Source: Alteromonadaceae bacterium Bs31
Lineage (GTDB): Bacteria > Pseudomonadota > Gammaproteobacteria > Pseudomonadales > Cellvibrionaceae
NCBI GenBank assembly: GCA_900177435.1
Contig: FXAI01000003.1
Coordinates: forward strand, 310,001 to 374,000
DNA: 64,000 nucleotides
Reading direction: 5' to 3'
The notes under the pieces are model-generated. The model saw only the letters and a program-made list of their open reading frames with translations, was not told the origin of the DNA and made no database searches. The number at the start of each line of letters is the position of its first letter. The stretch's first letter is position 1. Below are positions 8,776 through 17,981 of this stretch, piece by piece. The position numbers were made by a program, and so were the translations under genes.

Positions 8776-9243
8776 CTAAACTTTGCTCAACAGAGAAACC
8801 ATTTCAAGAGCGGTTTCTGCAGCCTCTGAGCCTTTATTACCCGCTTTGGTTCCAGAGCGTTCTATGGCCTGCTCGATGGAGTCCACGGTTAATACACCGA
8901 AGGAGATGGGTATTCCTGCACTCAGCGATACCTGTGCCAAGCCCTTTGTACACTCACCGGCCACGTAATCAAAATGCGGGGTTCCCCCGCGAATTACAGC
9001 ACCCAGTGCAACAATGGCATGGTACTTTTTAGACCCGGCAATTTTTTGGGCTGCAAGCGGAAATTCAAAAGCACCGGGCGCATATATAATGTCGATATCC
9101 TCATCGCTCACACCGTGTCTGCGCAGCGTATCGATGGCCCCATCTTTTAAGTGTTCCACTACAAAACTGTTCCAGCGACTCACCAGCAAGGCATATTTAC
9201 CGGAGGCTTTTTTAAAATCACCTTCAATTACTTTAATGGTCAT
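8776..9243 (-). CDS. ribH: 6,7-dimethyl-8-ribityllumazine synthase
   Basis: 155 residues from the ATG at 9243. It condenses ribityl-aminouracil with dihydroxybutanone phosphate to the lumazine precursor of riboflavin and normally forms a 60-mer capsid. Motifs: '[11 protein letters not shown]' near the N-terminus, '[14 protein letters not shown]' and '[16 protein letters not shown]', which holds the catalytic His region. The frame continues upstream to 9279, but the ATG at 9243 has a GGAAAG ribosome binding site and gives the usual N-terminus '[10 protein letters not shown]'. It starts 10 bases after ribBA ends. Confidence 0.97.
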   Translation of the reverse strand: MTIKVIEGDFKKASGKYALLVSRWNSFVVEHLKDGAIDTLRRHGVSDEDIDIIYAPGAFEFPLAAQKIAGSKKYHAIVALGAVIRGGTPHFDYVAGECTKGLAQVSLSAGIPISFGVLTVDSIEQAIERSGTKAGNKGSEAAETALEMVSLLSKV

Positions 9244-9253
9244 AATCTTTCCG

Positions 9254-10363
9254 TTAGTCGTTTTTAACGTATTCCACAACTTCCAGGTTAAATCCGGAAA
9301 TTGCGCTGAATTTTAAAGGCGCGCTCATCAGGCGCATTTTTTTAATATTTAAATCCTGCAGAATTTGTGAGCCGGTGCCTACCAACTTGTAGCCAATATC
9401 CTGCTTGGGTCGCTGCTGCTTACCAGATAGTAACCAGTCTATGCTTTCTTCGATTTCGGTGGTGGTTTCATTGTGACAAATAAGTACCAGTACACCGCTG
9501 CCCTCTTTTTCGACCTCACGCATGGCTGCCTGAAAATTCCACGGCCGCGTTTGCTGGTTAGCGCCCTGTATGGTGAGTACGTCTCTCACGGTATTACCCA
9601 CATGTACCCTCACCAATACCGGCTCTTCGGGATTTATCTCGCCTTTTATCAACGCAAAATTAAGCTCATCTCGCGCGGAGTCTTTATAGGTTTTTAGCAC
9701 AAATTCGCCAAACTCGGTCTGTACTGTTCGCTCATTAATACAACTAACCGTTTTTTCATGCACCATGCGGTACTGAATTAAATCGGCAATGGTGCCAATT
9801 TTAATATTGTGCTGTTGTGCGAATTTTTCCAAGTCTGGCCGGCGCGCCATGCTGCCGTCTTCGTTCATCACCTCTACAATAACCGATGCAGGCTCCAGGC
9901 CCGCCAGTTTCGCCAGGTCACAACCTGCTTCTGTATGACCTGCGCGGCTAAGTACGCCGCCCGGTTGCGCCATTACCGGGAAAATATGCCCCGGCTGCAC
10001 AACGTCTCTTGGCTTGGCATCTCTGGCTACAGCCGCGCGCACGGTTCTTGCCCGGTCGGCGGCGGAAATGCCCGTTTCTACCCCATCTGCGGCTTCAATA
10101 GATACGGTAAAGTTGGTGGAGTGCACGGAGCGGTTGTCGCTGACCATCAAGGGCAAATCCAGTTGTTTGCAGCGCTCTTGTGTAAGCGTGAGGCAGATCA
10201 AGCCGCGCGCATGTCGCGCCATAAAGTTGATATCTTCTGCACGCACCTGATCGGCCGCCATAATAATATCACCTTCGTTTTCGCGGTCCTCATCGTCCAT
10301 GAGGATCACCATTTTCCCCTGGCGAATATCGTCGATAATTTCTTCGATGGTATTAAGAGCCAT
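9254..10363 (-). CDS. ribBA: 3,4-dihydroxy-2-butanone 4-phosphate synthase with degenerate GTP cyclohydrolase II domain
   Basis: 369 residues. Residues 1-200 are a complete RibB domain, with the acidic '[10 protein letters not shown]' loop (about 23-32), '[11 protein letters not shown]' and '[12 protein letters not shown]'; it makes dihydroxybutanone phosphate from ribulose 5-phosphate. Residues 205-369 have the fold of GTP cyclohydrolase II, but the expected Cys-x10-Cys-x-Cys zinc site is replaced by '[14 protein letters not shown]' without any cysteine, and the 'QEGRGIGL' motif is missing. So this half cannot work as a normal cyclohydrolase; the stand-alone ribA at 5578 supplies that step. 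Such RibBA proteins with an inactive second half are known in proteobacteria. It lies 11 bases after ribE. Confidence 0.94.
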   Translation of the reverse strand: MALNTIEEIIDDIRQGKMVILMDDEDRENEGDIIMAADQVRAEDINFMARHARGLICLTLTQERCKQLDLPLMVSDNRSVHSTNFTVSIEAADGVETGISAADRARTVRAAVARDAKPRDVVQPGHIFPVMAQPGGVLSRAGHTEAGCDLAKLAGLEPASVIVEVMNEDGSMARRPDLEKFAQQHNIKIGTIADLIQYRMVHEKTVSCINERTVQTEFGEFVLKTYKDSARDELNFALIKGEINPEEPVLVRVHVGNTVRDVLTIQGANQQTRPWNFQAAMREVEKEGSGVLVLICHNETTTEIEESIDWLLSGKQQRPKQDIGYKLVGTGSQILQDLNIKKMRLMSAPLKFSAISGFNLEVVEYVKND

Positions 10364-10374
10364 ATATTCGTTAC

Positions 10375-11037
10375 CTATTTTAAATAGCCGTTTTCTGCCA
10401 GAAAGGATTCGCTGATGCTAGTACCTGCACTGCTGTGTGCGGCCTTATCACCCATTAATAATCGCTCAAGATAGCGCGCTATAAGGTCCACTTCGAGGTT
10501 TACTCTCGTGCTCGGCTGATAGTTGCCGATCACAGTCTCCTGCAAGGTATGCGGCACAATATTGAGTTCAAACTCTGCGCCATCTACCACATTAACTGTC
10601 AGGCTTGTGCCGTCTACAGTTATCGAGCCTTTGTGGGCGATGTATTTTGCCAGCGCCTCAGGTGCGCGAATCACAAAGCGCTCTGAGCGTGCATCCACTT
10701 GCCGCGATACAACTTCACCAATGCCATCAACATGGCCGCTGACAATATGCCCACCCAAACGGGACTGGGGTGTAAGCGCCTTTTCCAAATTAACCTTACT
10801 CCCGCTTTTCCATTCGCCCACGGTGGTAAGGTTTAGTGTTTCCACGGAAACATCGGCGATATAGCCATCTCCTGGTAGCTCAACCGCAGTTAGGCATACT
10901 CCGTTGGTTGCGATGGAATCCCCAGGGGCAATGTCTGCCAGCAATAATTTGTTACTTCGTACCCGCAAACGAACATCGCCACTGCGCTTTTCCACGCTAA
11001 CAATTTCACCAATATCTTCAATAATGCCGGTAAACAT
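10375..11037 (-). CDS. ribE: Riboflavin synthase alpha chain
   Basis: 220 residues. It dismutates two lumazine molecules into riboflavin and the ribityl-aminouracil precursor. The two homologous lumazine-binding repeats are visible: 'MFTGIIEDIGEIVSVEKR' with 'GVCLTAVEL' in the first and 'GHIVSGHVDGIGEV' with 'GTSLTVNVVDG' in the second. It starts 3 bases after ribD ends. Called ribC in E. coli and ribE in many other genomes. Confidence 0.96.
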   Translation of the reverse strand: MFTGIIEDIGEIVSVEKRSGDVRLRVRSNKLLLADIAPGDSIATNGVCLTAVELPGDGYIADVSVETLNLTTVGEWKSGSKVNLEKALTPQSRLGGHIVSGHVDGIGEVVSRQVDARSERFVIRAPEALAKYIAHKGSITVDGTSLTVNVVDGAEFELNIVPHTLQETVIGNYQPSTRVNLEVDLIARYLERLLMGDKAAHSSAGTSISESFLAENGYLK

Positions 11038-11040
11038 GGC

Positions 11041-12129
11041 TTACGATTCCGTATCCGGTGTAGCGGTTATACGCCAGTCCGGGCCGACTGCGCGTATATC
11101 CTGAATGCATAATTCCAATGAGGCCCCCATGGTATTGATAGGGAGTTCCAGCAATGGCCTTGCCTGGCTGCCCATAAGCATAGCGGCCATATACACCACC
11201 AGCTCATCTACCAGGCCCTCGCCCACGAATGCTCCCGCAAGAGTAGCACCAGTTTCCAGCAGTATTTCGTTGCAACCCTGCTCAGCCAAGGTAGTGGCAA
11301 GAGCGCGTAAATCAACTCTGCCATTTTTTTCAGGCAGCACCCAGCACTCAAGTGCTGACGCCGAAGCCGCAGAGGCATTACAGGTAGCAATGATGGTTCT
11401 GCCCGGCTGAGAAAATATTTCCGCTTTCAGTGGCACCCTTAACTGGCTGTCCACAATTACTCTCAGAGGTTGCCGTTCGGTATCGGGCAAACGGACAGTG
11501 AGCATCGGGTCATCCAATAAAACTGAATCCACACCGGTAACGATGGCACAGGAGCGCGCCCTCAAGCGCTGTACATCCTTGCGCGCCGACGGCCCGGTAA
11601 TCCACTTGCTCTCGCCACTGGCCATAGCGGTGCGGCCATCTAGGCTCATTGCCAGCTTGCAACGCACATAGGGCAGGCCAGAATTCATACGTTTGGTAAA
11701 GCCAGGGTTCAAGGCGCGAGCGGCGTCTTCCATTAAAGGGCCGTCTACCTGAATACCCGCGTCGAGCAGCTTTTGCAGGCCCTTGCCAGCGACTGCGGGG
11801 TTTGGGTCTTCCATGCCGTACACCAAACGCGAGATACCCGCTGCAATGAGAGCATCGGCGCAGGGGCCGGTTTTCCCTTGGTGACTGCAAGGTTCCAGCG
11901 TTACGTAAGCCGTGGCTCTGCTGGTAAGTGAGCTATCACTTACATTGTTGATGGCAACAATTTCTGCATGAGGACCTCCCGCCAAGTGGTGCCAACCTTC
12001 ACCAATAGGCTCGCCCTCTTTCACTAGTACACAGGCCACGCGTGGGTTTGGCGTAGTGGTGTTCAGGCCATGCTTTGCAAGGCGCAGGGCCCGCTGCATA
12101 AATTGTCGATCTGGCTCACTAAATGTCAT
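11041..12129 (-). CDS. ribD: Bifunctional pyrimidine deaminase/reductase RibD
   Basis: 362 residues. The N-terminal cytidine-deaminase domain has the zinc site His54-Ala-Glu56 and Pro80-Cys81...Cys90 in 'LEPCSHQGKTGPC'. The C-terminal reductase domain (about 150-362) has 'PYVRCKLAMSLDGRTAM' and 'SKWITGPSARKDVQRLRA'. It carries out the second and third steps after GTP cyclohydrolase II. Its start lies 2 bases from the nrdR stop, so the two genes are translated from one message. Confidence 0.96.
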   Translation of the reverse strand: MTFSEPDRQFMQRALRLAKHGLNTTTPNPRVACVLVKEGEPIGEGWHHLAGGPHAEIVAINNVSDSSLTSRATAYVTLEPCSHQGKTGPCADALIAAGISRLVYGMEDPNPAVAGKGLQKLLDAGIQVDGPLMEDAARALNPGFTKRMNSGLPYVRCKLAMSLDGRTAMASGESKWITGPSARKDVQRLRARSCAIVTGVDSVLLDDPMLTVRLPDTERQPLRVIVDSQLRVPLKAEIFSQPGRTIIATCNASAASASALECWVLPEKNGRVDLRALATTLAEQGCNEILLETGATLAGAFVGEGLVDELVVYMAAMLMGSQARPLLELPINTMGASLELCIQDIRAVGPDWRITATPDTES

Positions 12130-12131
12130 GG

Positions 12132-12596
12132 CTACGATGATTCGGGGGTTTCCTGCAGGCGATCAATCTCCTGCTGAAATTCGCTGAGATCTTGAAAACT
12201 GCGGTATACAGAAGCAAAGCGCACGTAGGCTACCTGATCCAGGTTGCGTAACTCTTCCATCACGCGCTCCCCTATCACAAGGCTTTGTACTTCTCGCTCA
12301 CCTAAGGCCTGCAAGTAGAGTTTAACGTTATTCAAGGCGGCTTCCACATCCTCCACACTCACCGGACGTTTTTCCAATGCGCGCTGCAGGCCGTTTCTCA
12401 GCTTTTCTTCGTTGAAGGGTTCGCGCGTGCCATCGTGCTTGATGATCTTTGGCATCAATAACTCGGCCACCTCAAAGGTAGTAAAACGCTCATGGCAAGT
12501 GAGGCATTCACGCCGTCTGCGTACCTGCCCGCCATCGGCCACTAAACGGGAGTCGATGACCTTGGTATCGGTCTCTGAGCAGAAGGGGCAGTGCAT
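12132..12596 (-). CDS. nrdR: Transcriptional repressor NrdR
   Basis: 154 residues from the ATG at 12596. NrdR represses ribonucleotide reductase genes by sensing ATP/dATP. The zinc ribbon is Cys3, Cys6, Cys31 and Cys34 in 'MHCPFC' and '[15 protein letters not shown]'; the ATP-cone follows with '[14 protein letters not shown]'. The frame is open to 12680, but only the ATG at 12596 places the zinc ribbon at the very N-terminus as in all NrdR proteins. It is the first gene of the riboflavin-nusB run, which is common in gammaproteobacteria. Confidence 0.97.
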   Translation of the reverse strand: MHCPFCSETDTKVIDSRLVADGGQVRRRRECLTCHERFTTFEVAELLMPKIIKHDGTREPFNEEKLRNGLQRALEKRPVSVEDVEAALNNVKLYLQALGEREVQSLVIGERVMEELRNLDQVAYVRFASVYRSFQDLSEFQQEIDRLQETPESS

Positions 12597-12760
12597 AGCG
12601 GATATCCAGCGGTGAGAAATTGCGCGAAGTTTACCACATAACGTGTTGATAGCTTTGATGCGGCGAAAGGAGTATTTCAAAAGCCCCTATGCGAGGCTGT
12701 CAGGCGGTGTGCCTTTGACAACCTGCACCAACATCACGAGAGCTAAAAAAAGCGAAACGC

Positions 12761-12790
12761 AAAAAAAAGCCCCAATAATTGGGGCTTTTT
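12761..12790 (-). terminator. Rho-independent terminator of glyA
   Basis: GCCCC (12769-12773) pairs with GGGGC (12781-12785) around a short AT loop, flanked by eight A on one side and five T on the other, so it has a T-tract on both strands. Read on the minus strand it lies 55 bases after the glyA stop, before nrdR. Confidence 0.88.
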
Positions 12791-12844
12791 CGCTCTGGCA
12801 TAACTGTTAGCAATAGTGTTAACAGGTCCTACTAGAGCACAATA

Positions 12845-14107
12845 CTAGCTGGCGTAAACCGGGTGTTTTGCACACACAGCCAAAACCTTTGCCTTCACCT
12901 CTTCAATCACCTTTTCTGAGCTGCCATTTTCCAGGCTGTCCAGTACATCGCACATCCAGTTGGCCAGTTCAATGCATTCTGCCTCACCAAAACCGCGAGT
13001 AGTGACTGCTGGTGTACCTACGCGCAAACCACTGGTGATAAAGGGTGAGCGTGGGTCGTTTGGCACGGCGTTTTTATTCACCGTAATGTTTGCATTACCC
13101 AATGCGGCGTCTGCGTCCTTACCGGTGTATTCTTTGCCGATTAAGTCCACTAACATCAAGTGGTTTTCTGTGCCGCCTGAAACAATTTTTAATCCGCGTT
13201 CAATAAATGTTTTAGCCATGGCTTGCGCATTTACCACTACCTGCTGCTGGTAGCTTTTAAAATCTTCACTCATGGCTTCTTTGAAGCAGATGGCCTTACC
13301 TGCAATAACATGCATTAATGGACCACCCTGACCGCCGGGGAAAACAGCGGAGTTGAGCTTCTTCTCAAGCGCTTCGTTCGCTTTAGCCAGAATCAAGCCG
13401 GCGCGAGGGCCACGCAGAGTTTTGTGCGTAGTGGTTGTAGTAACGTCTGCAATCTGAACAGGAGAAGGATATACGCCCGCAGCAACCAGACCGGCGACGT
13501 GCGCCATGTCCACCAACAGGTAGGCGCCAACGCTGTCTGCGATGTCGCGGAACTTCTGCCAGTCCAAAATCTGGCTGTAGGCAGAAAAACCGGCAACGAT
13601 CATTTTGGGCTTGTGCTCAAGTGCCAGCGCAGCCACTTCTTCATAGTCCACCGTGCCTGTTTCCGGGTTAATGCCATACTGCACGGCCTTATACATTTTA
13701 CCGGAGAAATTCACCTTGGCCCCGTGTGTGAGGTGGCCGCCGTGAGCCAGGCTCATGCCCAGTACGGTATCGCCCGGAGAACACAGCGCAGCATAAACTG
13801 CAGAGTTGGCCTGCGAGCCTGAATGAGGCTGCACGTTGGCGTAGTCTGCGCCAAACAATTGCTTGGCGCGTTCAATCGCCAGTACCTCTACCTTATCCAC
13901 ATACTCACAGCCGCCGTAGTAGCGCTTTGCGGGGTAGCCTTCGGCATACTTGTTGGTCAGCTTGGTGCCCTGGGCTTCCATCACCAGCGGGCTGGTGTAG
14001 TTCTCAGAAGCAATCAGTTCGATATGCTCTTCCTGACGTGTACCTTCGTCCTGAATGGCCTGGTAAACATCGGGGTCAAAATCAGCAAGGGATTTAGGGT
14101 CAAACAT
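12845..14107 (-). CDS. glyA: Serine hydroxymethyltransferase
   Basis: 420 residues from the ATG at 14107. It converts serine and tetrahydrofolate to glycine and methylene-tetrahydrofolate using PLP. The PLP lysine is Lys229 in '[15 protein letters not shown]', the same number as in E. coli; '[10 protein letters not shown]' and '[14 protein letters not shown]' are also intact. The frame is open to 14314, but the run of six G at 14115-14120 (minus-strand sense) gives a ribosome binding site at correct distance for 14107; an ATG two codons upstream (14113) is too close. The 5' flank carries an odd terminator-like hairpin (14192-14224). It ends in a strong terminator and is probably transcribed alone. 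Confidence 0.97.
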   Translation of the reverse strand: MFDPKSLADFDPDVYQAIQDEGTRQEEHIELIASENYTSPLVMEAQGTKLTNKYAEGYPAKRYYGGCEYVDKVEVLAIERAKQLFGADYANVQPHSGSQANSAVYAALCSPGDTVLGMSLAHGGHLTHGAKVNFSGKMYKAVQYGINPETGTVDYEEVAALALEHKPKMIVAGFSAYSQILDWQKFRDIADSVGAYLLVDMAHVAGLVAAGVYPSPVQIADVTTTTTHKTLRGPRAGLILAKANEALEKKLNSAVFPGGQGGPLMHVIAGKAICFKEAMSEDFKSYQQQVVVNAQAMAKTFIERGLKIVSGGTENHLMLVDLIGKEYTGKDADAALGNANITVNKNAVPNDPRSPFITSGLRVGTPAVTTRGFGEAECIELANWMCDVLDSLENGSSEKVIEEVKAKVLAVCAKHPVYAS

Positions 14108-14409
14108 TGGCATTCCCCCCAATAAGGATGGTGTCGGTTGGAAAAAAGAAGGGGCGGGATTGTACACGAATGCAACACTAAACTCACTTAGAAAAACCGC
14201 CTGCCCATGCTTTATACGGCAGGCAATGCGCAAGGGCTTATCTGCTATGCTTAGCGCGCCCAATATGGTCGGAAAGCTGGCCAAATGATACGTATCAACG
14301 TAGGCCTGCTGCAAAAAAGGGAAAATGCGCAGCGCTACTCAGGGAAGCACCTAAACCAGCCCAAGCAACCCAGTATTAAAAACCTCACACCACCAAGAGA
14401 GATTGTCTG
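14108..14409. other. Divergent control region between glyA and the porin gene
   Basis: 302 bases. On the minus strand a 'TACAAT' -10-like box lies at 14160-14165, about 50 bases before the glyA ATG, without a good -35. Further out are the hairpin at 14192-14224 and a perfect 12-bp palindrome, TGATACGTATCA, at 14286-14297, which could be an operator for either gene. No small protein with a ribosome binding site was found. Confidence 0.45.
14192..14224 (-). terminator. Terminator-like hairpin in the glyA 5' flank
   Basis: On the minus strand GCCTGCC (14224-14218) pairs with GGCAGGC (14205-14199) across a 12-base loop and is followed by GG and TTTTT (14196-14192). This is the form of an intrinsic terminator, facing glyA and about 85 bases before its start codon. 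It may end a short upstream transcript, act as an attenuator, or be chance. Confidence 0.4.
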
Positions 14410-15627
14410 ATGCGAATGTATTCAATCGGCACATTGACTGTTGCCATGCTTACACTGTTTGCCAGTTCACTTATTCACGCAGGCCCCACCATTGAACTTA
14501 ACGACGAAGCTTCACTAAAGTTTGTTTTGCGCGTTCAAGGTTTGTACCTGAACACCGACAGCGAGATTGTGGATGAGCGCGATAAAAACGATTTTAAAAT
14601 CCGTCGCGCCCGCTTGCAGCTGATTGGCACCGTTAACCCTTGGTTGAAAACGTTTATACAAACAGAGTACGCAGAAGACCCCAATGCCTCCGGCTCAGAT
14701 ATGCGGCTGCTAGACGCACGCATCCAACTGAAAAAGAGCGATGAAGTACAGGCGTATATCGGTCAATTTCTAGTGCCCTCCTCGCGCATGAACGCCACCC
14801 TTTCCGATGCTTTAATGACTATCGACTACCCAGGCATTACTTATAAATCCCTTAGCTGGGGCAACAAAGCCGTAGGTTCTTTTGCCAACCGAACGATCAA
14901 TACCACGGGTTCCGGGCTTGCCGGCACAGTCAACGTAAGAGATGTAGGGGTCACTTTTTGGGGGCAAAAATCACTGTCAGAAAAGTTACACCTGAAATAC
15001 TACCTGGGCACCTTTGATGGCGCCCGCTCTGCCGCTGGAGAGCGCTATACAGCGCGAGCCACCATGAATATTGGCGACCCTGAGGCCGGTTTTTTATATC
15101 GCTCAACCTATCTCGGCAAGAAAGACACGCTCGCCATTGGCACCAGTTACGACATTCAAAACAATGTTGCCCGCGACCTAGACACAGGGGCTGAGGTGAA
15201 TTACGCCTATTACACGGTCGATTTGTTTGCCGAGAAAAAATTGGGCGAGGGCGTCATTAATTTTGAAGGCGCCTATCAAGATCTCGATCTGGGTGACGCC
15301 GGCGTGCTGGCACAGCAGGACGGCACTACAGCCCTTGGCAGCAACACCGCCAAACAGTCCCAGGGCAGCGGGTATTATGCTCAGGCGGGTTACCTGCTGG
15401 GCAAATGGCAACCCTGGCTGGGCTACGAAACCTGGCAAAGTGACGCCCCGGACGGCGCAGGTAATGTGGATATATCCCGCATTGGTATCAGCTATTTCTT
15501 TCAAGGCCACACTGCCAATGTAAAACTCGGCTACGAACAACTCAAGTCCGATACCCCTTTCAGCAGCAGCGTTGGCAGTGACGACAAAATAAATACGCTT
15601 GTATTGGGTTTTTACCTCAATTTCTAA
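14410..15627 (+). CDS. Phosphate-selective porin O/P family outer-membrane protein
   Basis: 405 residues. Signal peptide 1-24 ending 'LIHAG'. The mature protein has alternating beta-strand character throughout and ends in 'LGFYLNF', a typical outer-membrane barrel terminus with final Phe. 'DFKIRRARLQLIGTVNPWLKTFIQTEY' region features (the RRAR motif about residues 55-60) match OprP/OprO-type porins. These trimeric barrels pass phosphate or other anions; substrate here cannot be told from sequence. No Pho box was recognised upstream. An AGAGAG ribosome binding site stands before the ATG; a second ATG two codons on is possible. An imperfect hairpin (15636-15669) without T-tract follows the stop. 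Confidence 0.88.
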   Translation: MRMYSIGTLTVAMLTLFASSLIHAGPTIELNDEASLKFVLRVQGLYLNTDSEIVDERDKNDFKIRRARLQLIGTVNPWLKTFIQTEYAEDPNASGSDMRLLDARIQLKKSDEVQAYIGQFLVPSSRMNATLSDALMTIDYPGITYKSLSWGNKAVGSFANRTINTTGSGLAGTVNVRDVGVTFWGQKSLSEKLHLKYYLGTFDGARSAAGERYTARATMNIGDPEAGFLYRSTYLGKKDTLAIGTSYDIQNNVARDLDTGAEVNYAYYTVDLFAEKKLGEGVINFEGAYQDLDLGDAGVLAQQDGTTALGSNTAKQSQGSGYYAQAGYLLGKWQPWLGYETWQSDAPDGAGNVDISRIGISYFFQGHTANVKLGYEQLKSDTPFSSSVGSDDKINTLVLGFYLNF

Positions 15628-15751
15628 GCATCACTGGGGGTGACCTAGTTTAAATACTAAGGCACCCCCTGCTCATTGCAAAAGCCCTGAACATCCTTTA
15701 ACTTTCGCCCCCTCTCAACTTTTATTCTCAAATCCCCGGAGTTCACTGCTC

Positions 15752-17416
15752 ATGGCGCAATACGTCTACACCATGAATCGCGTTGGCAAAATCGTGCCAC
15801 CAAAGCGAGAAATTCTGAAAGATATTTCCCTGTCATTTTTCCCTGGCGCAAAAATCGGGGTGCTCGGCCTAAACGGTGCGGGTAAGTCCACTCTGCTGCG
15901 CATTATGGCGGGTATCGATACAGACTACATTGGCGAAGCCCGACCTATGCCAGATATCAAAGTAGGCTACTTACCCCAGGAACCGCAGCTAAATGCGGAT
16001 AAAGACGTGCGCGGTAATGTTGAAGAAGGCGTGCAAGAAGCCGTGGACGCGCTGGCCGAACTGGATGCTATCTATGCCGCCTATGCAGAGCCCGACGCAG
16101 ACTTTGATGCACTGGCAAAAAAACAGGCGCGCTGTGAGGACATCATTCAGGCCTGGGATGCACACAACCTGGACCACACCCTGGAAGTGGCCGCAGACTC
16201 ACTGCGTCTGCCCCCCTGGGATGCAGACGTAAGCAAACTCTCCGGCGGTGAGCGACGCCGGGTGGCGCTGTGCCGTTTACTCTTGTCGCGCCCAGATATG
16301 CTTCTGCTGGACGAACCCACCAACCACCTGGATGCAGAATCGGTGTATTGGCTGGAACAATTTCTGGTTAACTTCTCTGGCACAGTGGTCGCCATCACCC
16401 ATGACCGCTACTTCCTCGACAACGCTGCAGGCTGGATACTGGAACTCGACCGTGGTCGCGGTATCCCTTATGAAGGCAACTACTCCAACTGGCTGGAACA
16501 GAAAGAAGTTCGCCTGGAGCAGGAGAAGCGCACAGAGGCGTCTCACCTAAAAGCCATGAAAGCAGAACTGGAATGGGTTCGCCAAAACCCCAAAGGCCGC
16601 CACGCCAAAAACAAAGCCCGTCTCTCGCGCTTTGACGAAATGCAGAGCCAGGAATTCCAGGAGCGCAACGAAACCAACGAGATCTACATTCCACCGGGGG
16701 AGCGCCTGGGTGACAAGGTGATTGAGTTCCACAATGTGTCGAAAGGTTTCGGCGATGAACTGCTGATAGACAAGCTGAACCTTACCATCCCCAAAGGTGC
16801 CATCGTCGGTATCGTGGGCGGCAACGGCGCCGGTAAATCCACACTCTTCCGCATGGTAACCGGTAACGAAAAACCCGACACGGGCGAAATTGTTGTGGGA
16901 GATACTGTTCAGGTAGCCTATGTTGAGCAAGGCCGGGAAAACCTGCAGGACGATCAGACCGTTTGGGAAGCCGTTTCCGGTGGTCACGACATCCTCAAAA
17001 TTGGCAACTACGAAGTGAGTTCACGCGCCTACGTCGGTCGCTTTAACTTTAAGGGCACCGATCAGCAAAAACGTGTGGGCGACCTATCCGGTGGTGAGCG
17101 CGGGCGCTTGCATTTGGCGAACACCCTGAAACAGGGCGCCAACGTGCTGCTACTCGACGAACCCTCAAACGATCTCGACGTAGAAACCCTGCGAGCGCTG
17201 GAAGAAGCTCTCCAGGCCTTCCCTGGCTGCGCCTTAATCATCTCGCATGACCGCTGGTTTCTGGATCGCGTGGCAACCCATATTCTGGCTTACGAAGGTG
17301 AAAGTGAATTGGTATTTTTTGAAGGTGACTACACCGAATACCATCAGGACTTTATCAAGAGAAAAGGCGACAATGCTCAACCAACACGTATGAAGTACAA
17401 GCCTTTAAAGACCTAG
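15752..17416 (+). CDS. ettA: Energy-dependent translational throttle protein EttA (ABC-F)
   Basis: 554 residues, the normal EttA size. Two ABC ATPase domains in one soluble chain: Walker A 'GLNGAGKST' (about 39-47) and 'GGNGAGKST' (about 355), signatures 'LSGGERRRVALCRLLL' and 'LSGGERGRLHLAN', Walker B 'MLLLDEPTNHLD' and 'VLLLDEPSNDLD'. The N-terminal 'QYVYTMNRVGKIVPPKREIL' region and the arm insertion place it in EttA rather than Uup or YheS. EttA binds the ribosomal E site and tunes entry into elongation by ATP/ADP ratio. A 'CCGGAG' ribosome binding site precedes the ATG. Confidence 0.96.
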   Translation: MAQYVYTMNRVGKIVPPKREILKDISLSFFPGAKIGVLGLNGAGKSTLLRIMAGIDTDYIGEARPMPDIKVGYLPQEPQLNADKDVRGNVEEGVQEAVDALAELDAIYAAYAEPDADFDALAKKQARCEDIIQAWDAHNLDHTLEVAADSLRLPPWDADVSKLSGGERRRVALCRLLLSRPDMLLLDEPTNHLDAESVYWLEQFLVNFSGTVVAITHDRYFLDNAAGWILELDRGRGIPYEGNYSNWLEQKEVRLEQEKRTEASHLKAMKAELEWVRQNPKGRHAKNKARLSRFDEMQSQEFQERNETNEIYIPPGERLGDKVIEFHNVSKGFGDELLIDKLNLTIPKGAIVGIVGGNGAGKSTLFRMVTGNEKPDTGEIVVGDTVQVAYVEQGRENLQDDQTVWEAVSGGHDILKIGNYEVSSRAYVGRFNFKGTDQQKRVGDLSGGERGRLHLANTLKQGANVLLLDEPSNDLDVETLRALEEALQAFPGCALIISHDRWFLDRVATHILAYEGESELVFFEGDYTEYHQDFIKRKGDNAQPTRMKYKPLKT

Positions 17417-17434
17417 CGGAGTATTAAAAACCAG

Positions 17435-17462
17435 CGGCGGTATTGACCGATGTCGCCGTTTT
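17435..17462 (+). terminator. Possible terminator after ettA
   Basis: CGGCG (17435-17439) pairs with CGCCG (17454-17458), followed by TTTT, 18 bases after the ettA stop. The loop is long (14 bases), so the call is moderate. Confidence 0.45.
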
Positions 17463-17609
17463 CCCATGGCCAAGGTATGAATAGCGCTCAGTGGCCCAGC
17501 TCTGCCTGGGGCGCTATGGCGAAAAGCTCAGCACCGCTGAAATCCAGCGTCTAAAATAACTATCGCACCTGTTAAATTTTTAACGGACAAATTCCACCGG
17601 AGCCCAGGC

Positions 17610-17978
17610 ATGACTGATCACACAGAACGTCGCCGCTACTCCAGAGTCGACTTCGGCACAACCGTCACACTGTCACAAAACAACGAGCAGTGCGAAGCTG
17701 ATTTACTGGACATATCCCTCAATGGCTTTTTGATAAATACCCCGGCGCACTACCGCATAGACGTTACCGAGCCCTTGCAGGCATCCATTCCACTTGCCGA
17801 TGACGCGCTGATAGAAATGCAGGTGACATTGGCACACAGCAGTAACGAACAACTGGGCTTTCGCTGCGAGAGTATCGATATCGACAGCATCGGCCACCTG
17901 CGCAGGCTGGTGGAACTAAACCTGCCCGATGAACACGCCGTAGAACGCGTCCTGTCTGAACTGCTAAGAGCCGGCTAA
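17610..17978 (+). CDS. PilZ domain protein (c-di-GMP receptor type)
   Basis: 122 residues. The PilZ c-di-GMP motif is intact: 'RRRYSRVDF' (an RxxxR-type start, residues 7-15) and 'DISLNGFLI' (about 34-42, D/NxSxxG). The short cytoplasmic domain is expected to bind cyclic di-GMP and pass the signal on by protein contact. It is followed after 3 bases by a second PilZ gene, so they form an operon. The target is unknown; the pilus genes at 20029-27233 are near but on the other strand. Confidence 0.88.
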   Translation: MTDHTERRRYSRVDFGTTVTLSQNNEQCEADLLDISLNGFLINTPAHYRIDVTEPLQASIPLADDALIEMQVTLAHSSNEQLGFRCESIDIDSIGHLRRLVELNLPDEHAVERVLSELLRAG

Positions 17979-17981
17979 AGC

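Noticed and set aside
10364-10374. FMN riboswitch before ribBA
   Set aside because: Only 11 bases separate ribE and ribBA and no RFN element was seen anywhere in the rib run.
9809-10387. A 192-codon plus-strand ORF opposite ribBA
   Set aside because: It lies wholly antisense to a well-conserved gene, has no ribosome binding site and its translation has no family features.
13424-14125. Plus-strand ORFs of 132 and 100 codons opposite glyA
   Set aside because: Both are antisense shadows of glyA; the composition follows the codon structure of the real gene.
14108-14314. N-terminal extension of glyA by 69 codons
   Set aside because: The extension runs through the leader hairpin region, is not conserved in SHMT proteins and has a worse ribosome binding site than 14107.
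15636-15669. GGGGGTG and CACCCCC inverted repeat after the porin gene
   Set aside because: The loop is 20 bases and there is no T-tract, so I did not call a terminator.
16547-16987. A 146-codon minus-strand ORF opposite ettA
   Set aside because: Antisense to the ABC-F gene with no start signal; a product of strong codon bias.
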